Shown here in pieces: positions 1-7,693 of a stretch of DNA of 64,000 nt. The notes under the pieces are model-generated. The model made no database searches. It was not told the DNA's origin and saw nothing but the letters and a program-made list of their open reading frames with translations. Each line of letters opens with the position of its first letter. The stretch's first letter is position 1. Made by a program: the position numbers and the translations under genes. Origin of the DNA: Actinoallomurus sp963799975. Lineage in GTDB: Bacteria; Actinomycetota; Actinomycetes; Streptosporangiales; Streptosporangiaceae. Where the stretch lies: NCBI GenBank assembly GCA_963799975.1, contig CAWCZF010000006.1, forward strand, positions 3,844,001 through 3,908,000, given 5' to 3'.

Positions 1-1302
1 CACGGCCGCGCGCCGGCACAGCTCCTCCACCATCGTCACGTCGAGTTCGTCGAACGCGGGGCGGTCGGAGCGGCGCAGCAGCGTGAGGTTGCCCAGTGCG
101 GTGCCGCGGGCGATGAGCGGCGAGACCAGCAGCGCGCGCCCCTGGAGCAGGGGGCGGAAGTCGCGGTCGGCGAACCCGGCGGCCATCCGGCGGACGGACC
201 GCTCGCTGATCCGCGACATGCTGACGCTGCGGCCGGTCATCAGACTCTGCGTGAACGGCGTGCCCGGCGGCAGGCGCAGCGTCTCACCTCGCGGGGCGAG
301 CTCGTCCCAGCGCCCGTACGCGTCGTCGTGGCTCACCGCCACGCGTACGGCGGTGGGCGACTCGTCCGGGGTGACGGGCGGCAGTTCCTCGTCGGAGACG
401 ATCGACTCGAGGAGCTGGACGTCGGCGAAGTCGGCGAACCTCGGCACCAGCGCGGTGCACAGCGCCGCCGCGGTCTGCACCGGGTCGAGGGTGTCGACGA
501 TGCGGGTGCCGGCCTCGTTGAGGAAGTCGAGCCGCTCCTTGGCCGACGAGCGCTCCAGCGAGCGTACGCGCACGGGCTCGCGTGGCTGCACCTCGACATC
601 GCGGATTAGCTGTTCGCGTGGCGGCGGGGGGCCGAGGTAGGCGGCGAACGGCAGCCGCGCGGTGACGCTCACGTTCACGGCGGGATAGCCGCGCCGCAGC
701 ACCTGCCGGACGATCGGCTCGGTGGCGCCGGGCGGCATGGCCGGGAGCATCTCGGCCAGCCGCCGGTCGAGGACGGTCGCGTCGCCGCCGGACACCGGCA
801 GGAGGGTCGGCTCGGCGCGCAGCACGCGCACGCCGCCCTCGGCGGTGAGGGAGGTCTGGGCGGGCACGGAGACGAGGACGTCGCCGACGGCGAGGCCGGG
901 GCCGCCCTCGCGCAGCCGGTGGGCGTCGGCGGCGATCACGAGGAGCCGTACGCGGTCCGGACCGGTCAGCGGGTAGACCCACCACGCGACCTCGCGGAAC
1001 CGCCCGTCGTCGGCACGCGGCAGCTCGAAGACGCCGGTCCAGGCATGCCGGAGGCGCGAGCCGCCCGGCTCGAACGCGTCGCGGCGGTCCTGGGGCAGCA
1101 GCACGAGGGTGGACAGCGGACGGCCGACCGCGTCCTCGTGGGCTAATCCGAAGATCTCCACGGCGACCTGGTTCCAGTGGGTCACGTGACCGAGGTCGTT
1201 CATCAAGATGACGGCCATCGGGGCGAGCCCGAGCAGGTGTTCGTCCAGCAACCGGGGTGAGCCCGCGCCGTTGGTCCGCGCGGCGGCATGCTGACGTTTC
1301 AT
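1..1302 (-). CDS. PAS/GAF sensor protein, C-terminus cut by window edge
   Basis: The frame is open for 434 codons from ATG at 1302 to the left edge, so the C-terminus is missing. A Shine-Dalgarno GGGAGG lies about ten bases before the ATG. Residues about 20-120 read as a PAS domain (MAVILMNDLGHVTHWNQ), and the last ~180 residues read as a GAF domain (LDFLNEAGTRIVDTLDPVQT, then ALLVSPLIARGTALGNL). In actinomycetes this order usually ends in a SpoIIE-type PP2C phosphatase or a histidine kinase. The missing part would decide which, so I call only a cytoplasmic sensor. The phosphatase at 8.5 kb has a similar PAS-GAF layout. Confidence 0.75.
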   Translation of the reverse strand, partial: MKRQHAAARTNGAGSPRLLDEHLLGLAPMAVILMNDLGHVTHWNQVAVEIFGLAHEDAVGRPLSTLVLLPQDRRDAFEPGGSRLRHAWTGVFELPRADDGRFREVAWWVYPLTGPDRVRLLVIAADAHRLREGGPGLAVGDVLVSVPAQTSLTAEGGVRVLRAEPTLLPVSGGDATVLDRRLAEMLPAMPPGATEPIVRQVLRRGYPAVNVSVTARLPFAAYLGPPPPREQLIRDVEVQPREPVRVRSLERSSAKERLDFLNEAGTRIVDTLDPVQTAAALCTALVPRFADFADVQLLESIVSDEELPPVTPDESPTAVRVAVSHDDAYGRWDELAPRGETLRLPPGTPFTQSLMTGRSVSMSRISERSVRRMAAGFADRDFRPLLQGRALLVSPLIARGTALGNLTLLRRSDRPAFDELDVTMVEELCRRAAV

Positions 1303-1895
1303 TGACCAGGACACCTCCCGTGCGAGTATCACGCGCGCCCCCGCACCCGCTGTGAGGATGACGCTACAGATCGCCGGACGCGTACGCGCGGGTTTCGGCA
1401 ACGATCGCATCAACGGACGCGTACGCGCCGGCCGCCGCCGGCCGCCGCCGGGCCGGGTGCGTACGGCGCGGGCTCGCCGGGGTCGCCTACCGTGCGTGGT
1501 CGCCTTTCGTCACACCCGTCACACCCCCACGCCAGGACTTTTCAAGTCTCCCCAGCTCACGTAAGCTTTGTCGTAGAAGGACCGATATGACCGGCGATCC
1601 AGATCACCACAGATCGTGACCGATGCCACTTTCCACAGTGACATTTCTCGGGTTAGAATCGTGGCTCGCGGTAAGCGCCGTGTCTCGATCTCCAAGAACG
1701 GCGCCGGGCCGTCACGCGCCCTCCAGCCACAGCCCGTCTCTCGGGCCCCTGGTCGGCGTCCTTGTCCGCTTTTCCTCTTGGGCGACGAAGCCGGCACGTT
1801 CACCGCATGAACTCCGTGCCAGAACCATGCCCGACCCCGGCCCCCGAACCGGGTGTATTTCCGGCACCTCGTCCAGCTCACCCTACGGAGCGAGA
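1303..1895. other. Non-coding divergent region upstream of the SigR-like gene
   Basis: About 590 bases with no convincing gene between two divergent genes. It carries a 15-base direct repeat, CGGACGCGTACGCGC, at 1375-1389 and 1414-1428, each copy containing the palindrome CGTACG. A GCC-rich run follows at about 1428-1450. A possible promoter for the sigma factor is at 1631-1659. I looked for a SigR-type promoter (GGAAT with GTT about 19 bases downstream) and saw no good match. Confidence 0.5.
1631..1659 (+). promoter_or_regulatory. Possible housekeeping promoter upstream of the SigR-like gene
   Basis: TTCCAC at 1631-1636 and TAGAAT at 1654-1659 are separated by 17 bases. The -10 is good and the -35 is poor. 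It would give a leader of roughly 230 bases before the ATG at 1896. Confidence 0.3.
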
Positions 1896-2483
1896 ATGAC
1901 GACAGCGGCACCCACAGCGGGCCGCCTGGATGACGAGCGCTACGAACGCGACGTCAGGCCGCTCATCGACCCGCTGTACGCCAGTGCGGTACGCATGACG
2001 CGCAACCCCGCCGACGCCGAGGACCTGGTGCAGGAGACCCTGGCCAAGGCGTACGTGAACTTCCACCAGTTCGAGGAGGGTACGAACCTCAGGGCGTGGA
2101 TGCACCGCATCCTCACCAACAACTTCATCAACACCTACCGCAAGAAGCAGCGCGAGCCCCAGCGCGCCGGCACCGAGGAGATCGAGGACTGGCAGCTCGC
2201 ACGTGCCGAGTCCCACACCTCGAACGGGCTGCGCTCGGCCGAGCACGAGGCGCTCGACCGGCTGCCCGACTCCGACGTGGTACGCGCCCTGCGGGAGCTC
2301 GCCACGGAGTTCCGCACCGCCGTCTACCTCGCGGACGTCGAGGGCTACCCGTACAAGGAGATCGCCACGATGATGGGCACGCCCATCGGCACGGTGATGT
2401 CCCGGCTGCACCGCGGCCGCCGCCAGCTGCGCGAGCAACTGCGCGACCACGCGCCGCGCGTCGAGGTCGTCCGCGCGGCCTGA
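1896..2483 (+). CDS. sigR: ECF RNA polymerase sigma factor, SigR/SigH type (ECF12-like)
   Basis: A 195-residue sigma factor. Region 2 reads MTRNPADAEDLVQETLAKAY, followed by NLRAWMHRILTNNFINTYRK. The stretch REPQRAGTEEIEDWQLARAE is close to what I recall of Streptomyces SigR. Region 4 ends GTPIGTVMSRLHRGRRQLRE. SigR-type factors direct the thiol-oxidative stress regulon and are normally held by the zinc anti-sigma RsrA, encoded next door. No rsrA-like gene follows here. ATG at 1896 is chosen because GGAG lies five bases upstream; the frame stays open to 1623, but that stretch does not look like protein. An inverted repeat follows the stop. Confidence 0.88.
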   Translation: MTTAAPTAGRLDDERYERDVRPLIDPLYASAVRMTRNPADAEDLVQETLAKAYVNFHQFEEGTNLRAWMHRILTNNFINTYRKKQREPQRAGTEEIEDWQLARAESHTSNGLRSAEHEALDRLPDSDVVRALRELATEFRTAVYLADVEGYPYKEIATMMGTPIGTVMSRLHRGRRQLREQLRDHAPRVEVVRAA

Positions 2484-2489
2484 CCGCTC

Positions 2490-2513
2490 AGGGCGCCCGC
2501 TGTAGGGCGCCCT
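2490..2513 (+). terminator. Hairpin after the SigR-like gene
   Basis: AGGGCGCCC at 2490-2498 pairs with GGGCGCCCT at 2505-2513 around a six-base loop, seven bases after the stop. There is no T-tract, which is usual for actinomycete terminators. Confidence 0.6.
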
Positions 2514-2888
2514 ACCGCTCAGGCCCGGCACCGACCACAGCACATCGCACTCCGCCCCGCCCCTCAGCTCGCCGGGCCGCCCAGGCCACCGGCCGGTGAG
2601 GGAGCCAGGGCCACCGCAGATCGCCCCCGCCGCCCGGGCCGTCTCCGGCCCCGGGAGAATCGCACCCCCGCCGCTCAGGCCGCCCGGCCCCGCGCATCGC
2701 ACGCCGCGCCGCCGCCGCCCAAGCCGCCCCGCCGCGCGGGGTCCGTCCAGCACCGCGCAGCGTCCAGGCTTCACCGCAGATCGCCCTCCACCGCGGATCC
2801 CTCAAACCACCCGCGCCATCACGCGGCCCGCGCGTCGCGCGTGTGCTCCGTCGGGCAGGCCGGCCCGGCGGTCAGGTCGCGCGGCTGC
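2514..2888. repeat. Non-coding C-rich stretch with degenerate repeats
   Basis: About 370 bases with no credible gene. A loose unit of the form ATCGCACnCCGCCnn...CTCAGGCCGCCCGGCC recurs around 2541, 2659 and 2695, and CCGCAGATCGCCC occurs near 2617 and 2772. The copies are imperfect and irregularly spaced. No HxxxCxxC coding stretch that could be an rsrA remnant is visible. Confidence 0.4.
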
Positions 2889-3851
2889 TCAGGGCGTCTG
2901 GGTTCGCAGGTAGGCGGTGAGCTGCTCGTAGCGCTGCCAGGCGTCCTGACGCCGTCCGTCGCCGAGGGGGTACCACATCGCCGGTGAGCTCTCCTCGCCG
3001 ATTCGCTGCCCCTGCACTCCGGGCGGCCCCGGCGCGGACCCGCCCACCGCCAGGCCGATCGGCGCCGCCGGACCCACCCACCGCGGGCCGGTGGTCAGGT
3101 CCATGAAGCCCGGGCTGAGCTGGGTGAAGCAGGAGACGAGCGAGAACTCCGCGGCGAGCGCGCCGACGATCGCCGGTAGCGACCCGACCGGTACCTCCTG
3201 CGGGTCGGCGTATCCGACCACCAGAGTCACCGCCTCCTCGGCGACGCCGTCGACCTCCGACAGCAGCATCGTGCCGACGGCCGGGCGGCCCGTGCCTCCG
3301 CCGCCCACCACGGTCAGCCAGATCGCTGCGGACACCCGCGAGCCGTACATCTCACTCAGATCGCCGGTGTGCCACACCCCGGTGGCGGGCTCGGAGGTGC
3401 CCCAGCCGCCGGGCGGCTCGCCGGTGAGCGATCGGCAGAGCCGCTCGGCCGCTCCCCCCACCGCCGTCGCGCTCGTGTGGCGTACGCGGAAGGTCATCGT
3501 CAGTTGTGCGCCGATGGGTGCGGTCGGCGGCGTAGTGTAGCCCGGCGCGTACGCGCGTGCCATCGGGTCGACGACGAACGCCTCGCCGTCCCACAGCAGG
3601 GGCACGCCGGTGAGTCCGTCGTAGTAGCCGCCGTCGGCGCGGATCACCCAGCGGCTGTTCGGCCCGGTCAGCACGAGCCGCAACGGCATCGTGATCCGCG
3701 ACTCGGGCGGGGTCACGAGCTGTAGCCCGCGCTGGCTCTCGCTGCACAGCCGCAGCCCCTCGGCGAGCCACGTGGTGAACGGCACCACCGGGCGGTCCTG
3801 GAGGACCACCATCGCCTTCGGGGTCAGCGCGTCCGCGGCCGGGTGACTCAC
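2889..3851 (-). CDS. DUF6177-like protein, C-terminal half (type VII secretion-associated)
   Basis: A 320-residue protein. GTG at 3851 overlaps the stop of the upstream gene as GTGA, so the two are translationally coupled. Segments such as DRPVVPFTTWLAEGLR, LQLVTPPESRITMPLR, SRWVIRADGGYYDGLTG and WYPLGDGRRQDAW match my memory of the C-terminal part of DUF6177 proteins, which lie beside MinD-like ATPases in Streptomyces ESX (type VII secretion) loci. There is no signal peptide or membrane segment. No enzymatic function is known for the family. The family assignment is from memory and should be treated as moderate. Confidence 0.6.
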   Translation of the reverse strand: MSHPAADALTPKAMVVLQDRPVVPFTTWLAEGLRLCSESQRGLQLVTPPESRITMPLRLVLTGPNSRWVIRADGGYYDGLTGVPLLWDGEAFVVDPMARAYAPGYTTPPTAPIGAQLTMTFRVRHTSATAVGGAAERLCRSLTGEPPGGWGTSEPATGVWHTGDLSEMYGSRVSAAIWLTVVGGGGTGRPAVGTMLLSEVDGVAEEAVTLVVGYADPQEVPVGSLPAIVGALAAEFSLVSCFTQLSPGFMDLTTGPRWVGPAAPIGLAVGGSAPGPPGVQGQRIGEESSPAMWYPLGDGRRQDAWQRYEQLTAYLRTQTP

Positions 3852-4261
3852 GGCGCCTCCTCCGGTCGCGGCGACTGCGGCTGGGCCTGGGGCTGGGGTG
3901 GCAGGGGTGCGCGGGGCGGCCACACCGTGCCGCCCTGCCAGTGCACCAGGTCGTCGGCGAACCTGCGGGCGACGCGCCGCGCCTCCGGCACCCCGGCGGC
4001 GGCGCGCACCTCCACCCACCAGACCGGCAGCGGCACCTGGCCGGCCGGCTCCGGGCCGAGCAGCCGCTCGACCTCGCCGGGCACGCGTACGAGCTCGGGC
4101 GTCTCGATCGAGACCACCAGCCGGCCGTCGGGACCGTAGAGGTGGACCGCTCCGGGGCCGGCCTCGCGCATCCGCAGGGGCTCACCAAAGGCGATCATGC
4201 CTTCGACGACGGTGAGGATGTCCGGCTGGTTGCGCACCAGGGCGATGATGTCGTCGGTCAA
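3848..4261 (-). CDS. DUF6177-like protein, N-terminal half as a separate gene
   Basis: A 137-residue protein starting TDDIIALVRNQPDILTVVEG after the initiator. Its core, VWWVEVRAAAGVPEARR and GGTVWPP, resembles the N-terminal part of DUF6177 proteins, which I recall as one longer chain. Here it ends in a Pro/Gln-rich tail and the rest of the family sequence is in the next gene. AGGAGG lies nine bases before TTG at 4261; GTG at 4267 would leave only three bases, so TTG is preferred. It lies 29 bases downstream of the MinD-like gene and probably shares its transcript. Confidence 0.6.
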   Translation of the reverse strand: MTDDIIALVRNQPDILTVVEGMIAFGEPLRMREAGPGAVHLYGPDGRLVVSIETPELVRVPGEVERLLGPEPAGQVPLPVWWVEVRAAAGVPEARRVARRFADDLVHWQGGTVWPPRAPLPPQPQAQPQSPRPEEAP

Positions 4262-4290
4262 GGCCACCGGCCTCCTGTCTCCGGTCGTGG

Positions 4291-5817
4291 TCAGGCGCTG
4301 GCGGCGCGGGCGAACGCCTCGGTCGCGACGCGGATCGCCGCCGCACGGGTCTCCTGGCCGATGCGCGCCGGGTCCGCGGCCGCGCCGGTGGCCAGGTGAC
4401 GGTCGTAAGGCATGTGCACGACCGGCATTCCGCCGCCGCTGAGCAGTTGCGCGCCGCGCGTCAGGTCGGCGTCGACGTGTGGCGTGTGCGTGACCAGCGC
4501 GATGATCGTACGTGCCAGCAGGTGCTGGTAGCCGTTGCGCGCCTGCCACTCGAGCGCACCCTGCGCGCTGAGCGCGCCGTCGACCGTGCCGGACGTCACG
4601 AGCACCTGGGCGTGTGCGTCGGCGAGGATGCCGCGCTGGAGCTCGGGCAGCACGCCGGCGCCGCAGTCGATCACCATCGCGGAGAAGTAGCGGCTCAGCC
4701 GCCCCGCGGTCGCCTTGTACGTCGCCAGGTCGAGCTCGTGGGCGATCTGGCCGCCCGTGGTGCCCGAGAGTACCCACAGCCCGTCCGCGGTGCGCCCGAG
4801 GAACGGCGCGGCCTCCTCGAAGGACCGCGCGCCGAAACCGTGGAGGTCGTGCAGGGACCGCTCGGTGCGGATGCCGAGCCGCAGGGGCAGCGAGCCGAGC
4901 CCGGCGTCGGCGTCCACGGCCAGCACCCGGTCCTGGCGGTACTGCGCGATGACGCCGGCGGCGAGCGCGGCCACCGTGGTCTTGCCGGCGCCGCCGCGGA
5001 TGCTGGTGACCGCGATCTGCCGGCAGGACGCGACGGGACGGCCGAGCACGCCTTCGAGGTCGGTGGACTTGCGGATCTCGTGCGCCGCCGCGGCGCCCAT
5101 CGCCCGGCGCACGCCGCGGCCCACGCGCCGTACGAGGGGGTCGCCGTGGGTCGAGCGGCGTACGAGGTCCTGTGCGGACGGGCGGTGCGGGAGCGGGGGC
5201 TGTGGTGCGCCGGGTGACGACGGGCGCGCCTCGGCGTCGGAGCGTTCCCATCCGGCCGCGGGCGGAGCGCCGTCGTGCGGCGGCTCGGTGCCCCAGGGCT
5301 CCTGGGCGACCAGCCCCCATGACGCCTGCGAGGCGAGCTCCCACGCGGCCGCCTGGTTGGGCACGGCCTCTTCGTACCGTGTCTCCTCCGGACGGCCCGC
5401 ACCGCCACCGCCGTCCGTACGCGGTGCGTCCACGGGCGGCTCCCACGCGGGGGCGCTCCAGCCGGCCGGCCTCTCCTCGGGCGCGGCGGCCGGTACGTCC
5501 GGCGACGCGAGCGCGTCCGCCGCGGCGGGCGGCCCGTCGAAGGGACGCGCCGCCGGTACGTGCCTTTCCCCGGTCGATCGCCGGTTTTCGGCCGCGGGCT
5601 CATCCCATTGTGTCGGAAGCGGCCGATCCGACCATTCCTCGTCGATTCGGGTGGCCGGTTCGACGGCCTGTGCCGCGTGCCGGGCGAGCGCCTCGGAAGA
5701 GGGAGCCTGGTGCCGTTCGGTGGGTGGGAAGGCTCCGGTCGAATCGGGTGTCACCAACCCGGATCGCGGGATACCGAGCTCGGCGAGCACGACGGCCTGC
5801 CAGTCATGCTCGGACAA
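4291..5817 (-). CDS. MinD/ParA-like ATPase of type VII secretion loci
   Basis: A 508-residue protein with a disordered, Pro/Ala/Glu-rich first ~230 residues and then a deviant Walker A P-loop ATPase (SIRGGAGKTTVAALAAGVI). Switch motifs DADAGLGSLPLRLG and MVIDCGAGVLPELQ follow. The architecture resembles EspI and the Streptomyces MinD-like proteins encoded beside ESX genes, which bind the inner face of the secretion machinery; that role is inferred. The start is TTG at 5817 with AGGAG four bases upstream. No EccC, EccD or WXG100 gene is in the window, so this is an isolated module with the two DUF6177-like genes. Confidence 0.78.
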   Translation of the reverse strand: MSEHDWQAVVLAELGIPRSGLVTPDSTGAFPPTERHQAPSSEALARHAAQAVEPATRIDEEWSDRPLPTQWDEPAAENRRSTGERHVPAARPFDGPPAAADALASPDVPAAAPEERPAGWSAPAWEPPVDAPRTDGGGGAGRPEETRYEEAVPNQAAAWELASQASWGLVAQEPWGTEPPHDGAPPAAGWERSDAEARPSSPGAPQPPLPHRPSAQDLVRRSTHGDPLVRRVGRGVRRAMGAAAAHEIRKSTDLEGVLGRPVASCRQIAVTSIRGGAGKTTVAALAAGVIAQYRQDRVLAVDADAGLGSLPLRLGIRTERSLHDLHGFGARSFEEAAPFLGRTADGLWVLSGTTGGQIAHELDLATYKATAGRLSRYFSAMVIDCGAGVLPELQRGILADAHAQVLVTSGTVDGALSAQGALEWQARNGYQHLLARTIIALVTHTPHVDADLTRGAQLLSGGGMPVVHMPYDRHLATGAAADPARIGQETRAAAIRVATEAFARAASA

Positions 5818-5999
5818 CGTGCTCCTCTTTGCTCGCAGCGGGCTGTAGGGGACGTATTCGTGCCGATCCTATCGGCGTACGCACCCTCTGGCCTCCACAA
5901 ACGACACCCGGCCAGCATTACCGAGAGAGATCGGTGCGCTACAGTATGCGACTGAGACTCCGCCGGAGCAGGCGGTCTTTTTCGGGGGGAAAAACCAGC

Positions 6000-7085
6000 A
6001 TGCGACGAATACTGGCTACATCCATAGCCGCCGCCATTCCCGTCCTACTACTTCCCGCGTACGCGGTCGACGCCTACGCCAAACCGGCGCCTCCGCCCCT
6101 GGCGGGGAGCCATTCACGGTCGGGGCAGCTGCGCTCGCACAGCGCGCACGGACGCCGCGCCTCGCACCGCCACTACTCCTACGCCCCGGTGGGCGAGCCG
6201 CGCAACCGGTCCGGCCGTCCCGTCAACGACGTGAAGGTCGACGCGAGCGACGAGGGCGCACGCCCCGAGGCACCGGGCGCGCCGACCGCCGGGATCGGCG
6301 CGCACGGCGCCCCGGGCGCGCCGACCACGCACGCCGGGCGCACGCGCCCGGTTCGGCCCACGCGCGGCCGGCCGGCCACACGCCCGGGCACCGGCGCCGA
6401 CACCGGGTTCGCCGACGCCGACGAGCAGGCGCTTCCGCCTGAGGCCACCGCAGCACTCCAGGAGGCCGCCGACCTCCAGGAGCTGACGAACACCCCGCAC
6501 AACGCGACGCCGAACGCCACCACGCCCGGCACCACGACGCCGGCCGCCCCGATCCCGGGCAGCGCCGTACCGGGCCGCGAGACGCCGTCCGGCGCGCCCG
6601 GCGTCACCGCGCCCGGGGCGACCATGCCGGACCTGACGCGGCCGGCCCGCACGATTCCCGGTCGTCAGCTGCCCGGCCGTCGCGCGCCGGCCCGCCAGGC
6701 GCCGGTACGCGGCCCGGGCCGCATGGGCGCGGCCGCGATGCCGGCCGCGCTCTTCGGCAACGCCGGCCCGGTCGGCGCCTACGGCTCCACGCTGGTGCTG
6801 CACACCACCACCGGCTCGGCTCCGGAGCACACGGTGACGCTCCAGTGCTACCCGCCGGGCGGCACCCACCCGAGGGCCGCCGCGGCGTGCGCCGAGTTGG
6901 CCAGGGCGCGCGGCGACCTGGCGCAGCTGCCCGTGCAGCGGGCTCCGCACGCCTGCTTCATGATCTACTCCCCGGTCACCGCCAGCGCGCGTGGCGCCTG
7001 GCAGGGCCGGCCCGTCCGCTACACCAAGAAGTTCCCGAACAGCTGCGTGCTGCGCGACAAGACCGGATCGGTCTTCGACTTTTAG
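6000..7085 (+). CDS. Secreted subtilisin inhibitor (SSI-type) on a long Pro/Thr-rich stalk
   Basis: 361 residues. A signal peptide (RRILATSIAAAIPVLLLPAYA) probably ends near residue 27. A low-complexity segment to about residue 250 is rich in Pro, Thr, Ala, Gly and Arg, with PG/TPG-like repeats. Residues 253-361 match Streptomyces subtilisin inhibitor: GSTLVLHTTTG, VTLQCYPPGGTHP, then FDF at the end. Cysteines 283, 297, 319 and 349 fit the two SSI disulfides. The reactive loop reads ACFMIYSP, giving Met321 as P1, as in SSI itself. Ordinary SSI proteins have little beyond a signal peptide before the domain, so the ~220-residue stalk is unusual. ATG at 6000 follows a GGGGGGA site; ATG at 5946 is in frame. 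Confidence 0.85.
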   Translation: MRRILATSIAAAIPVLLLPAYAVDAYAKPAPPPLAGSHSRSGQLRSHSAHGRRASHRHYSYAPVGEPRNRSGRPVNDVKVDASDEGARPEAPGAPTAGIGAHGAPGAPTTHAGRTRPVRPTRGRPATRPGTGADTGFADADEQALPPEATAALQEAADLQELTNTPHNATPNATTPGTTTPAAPIPGSAVPGRETPSGAPGVTAPGATMPDLTRPARTIPGRQLPGRRAPARQAPVRGPGRMGAAAMPAALFGNAGPVGAYGSTLVLHTTTGSAPEHTVTLQCYPPGGTHPRAAAACAELARARGDLAQLPVQRAPHACFMIYSPVTASARGAWQGRPVRYTKKFPNSCVLRDKTGSVFDF

Positions 7086-7154
7086 CAAAAGGGTTCTCGA
7101 ATAAGTGCCGCGCGCCTGGGTAGGCGGCGCATGTCAGGTGAAGGGAGCAGGGCG

Positions 7155-7565
7155 ATGGCGCGACAGGTGCACGAGGTCATGACGCCGGAACCCGCGTCTC
7201 TGCCACTCGACGCTCCGCTTACCGAGGCGGCGCGGCTCATGCGCGACAAGGAGGTCGGCGGCGTCCTGGTCACCCAGGACGGCCGGCTCTGCGGCGTGTT
7301 GACCGACCGCGACATCGTCGTGCGCGCGGTCGCCGACGGACGGGACCTGACCGGCACGCGCCTCGCGGAGATCTGTAGCGCGGGCGTCGTGACGGTCAGC
7401 CCCGACGACGAGGCCGGCACCGCCCTGCGCCTCATGCGAGACCAGGGCATGCGCCGGCTGCCCGTCGTACGTGACGGCCGGCCGGTGGGGATGGTCGCGA
7501 TCGAGGACCTGTCCTCGGGCCAAGACGAGTCCCCGATCCTGGCCGCCGGCGAGCCGGTCGCATAA
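7155..7565 (+). CDS. CBS-domain pair protein
   Basis: 136 residues made of two CBS domains: VHEVMTPEPASLPLDAPLTE through GVLTDRDIVVRAVADGRD, then VVTVSPDDEAGTALRLM through VGMVAIEDL. Stand-alone CBS pairs bind adenine nucleotides and act as small energy or redox sensors. There is no fused effector domain, so the partner is unknown. GGGAG eight bases before ATG at 7155 decides the start over the in-frame ATG at 7131. It lies 70 bases after the inhibitor gene. Confidence 0.9.
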   Translation: MARQVHEVMTPEPASLPLDAPLTEAARLMRDKEVGGVLVTQDGRLCGVLTDRDIVVRAVADGRDLTGTRLAEICSAGVVTVSPDDEAGTALRLMRDQGMRRLPVVRDGRPVGMVAIEDLSSGQDESPILAAGEPVA

Positions 7566-7693
7566 CCACCGCCCCACGCAGGGCCGCCGGCCGAGTGCGG
7601 GGCCACAGGCGGGGCACTGACGGCCGGCGGAAACGGCCGCGCCGGGCTCTCCCGCACGTGCCGTGGACGACAGGCCCCCCTGCGAGGGCTACC

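Noticed and set aside
284..985. Arg/Pro-rich ORFs opposite or out of frame with the PAS/GAF gene and throughout the window
   Set aside because: High GC keeps all six frames open. These have the Arg/Ala/Pro composition of shadow frames and no domain or ribosome site.
1616..1810. Small basic ORF (with internal MARGKRRVSISK-like start) upstream of the sigma gene
   Set aside because: No ribosome site, and it lies over the likely promoter. The peptide has no recognisable family.
1623..1895. Extended N-terminus for the SigR-like factor
   Set aside because: The frame is open, but the residues are low in conserved character and ATG 1896 has its own ribosome site at the expected position.
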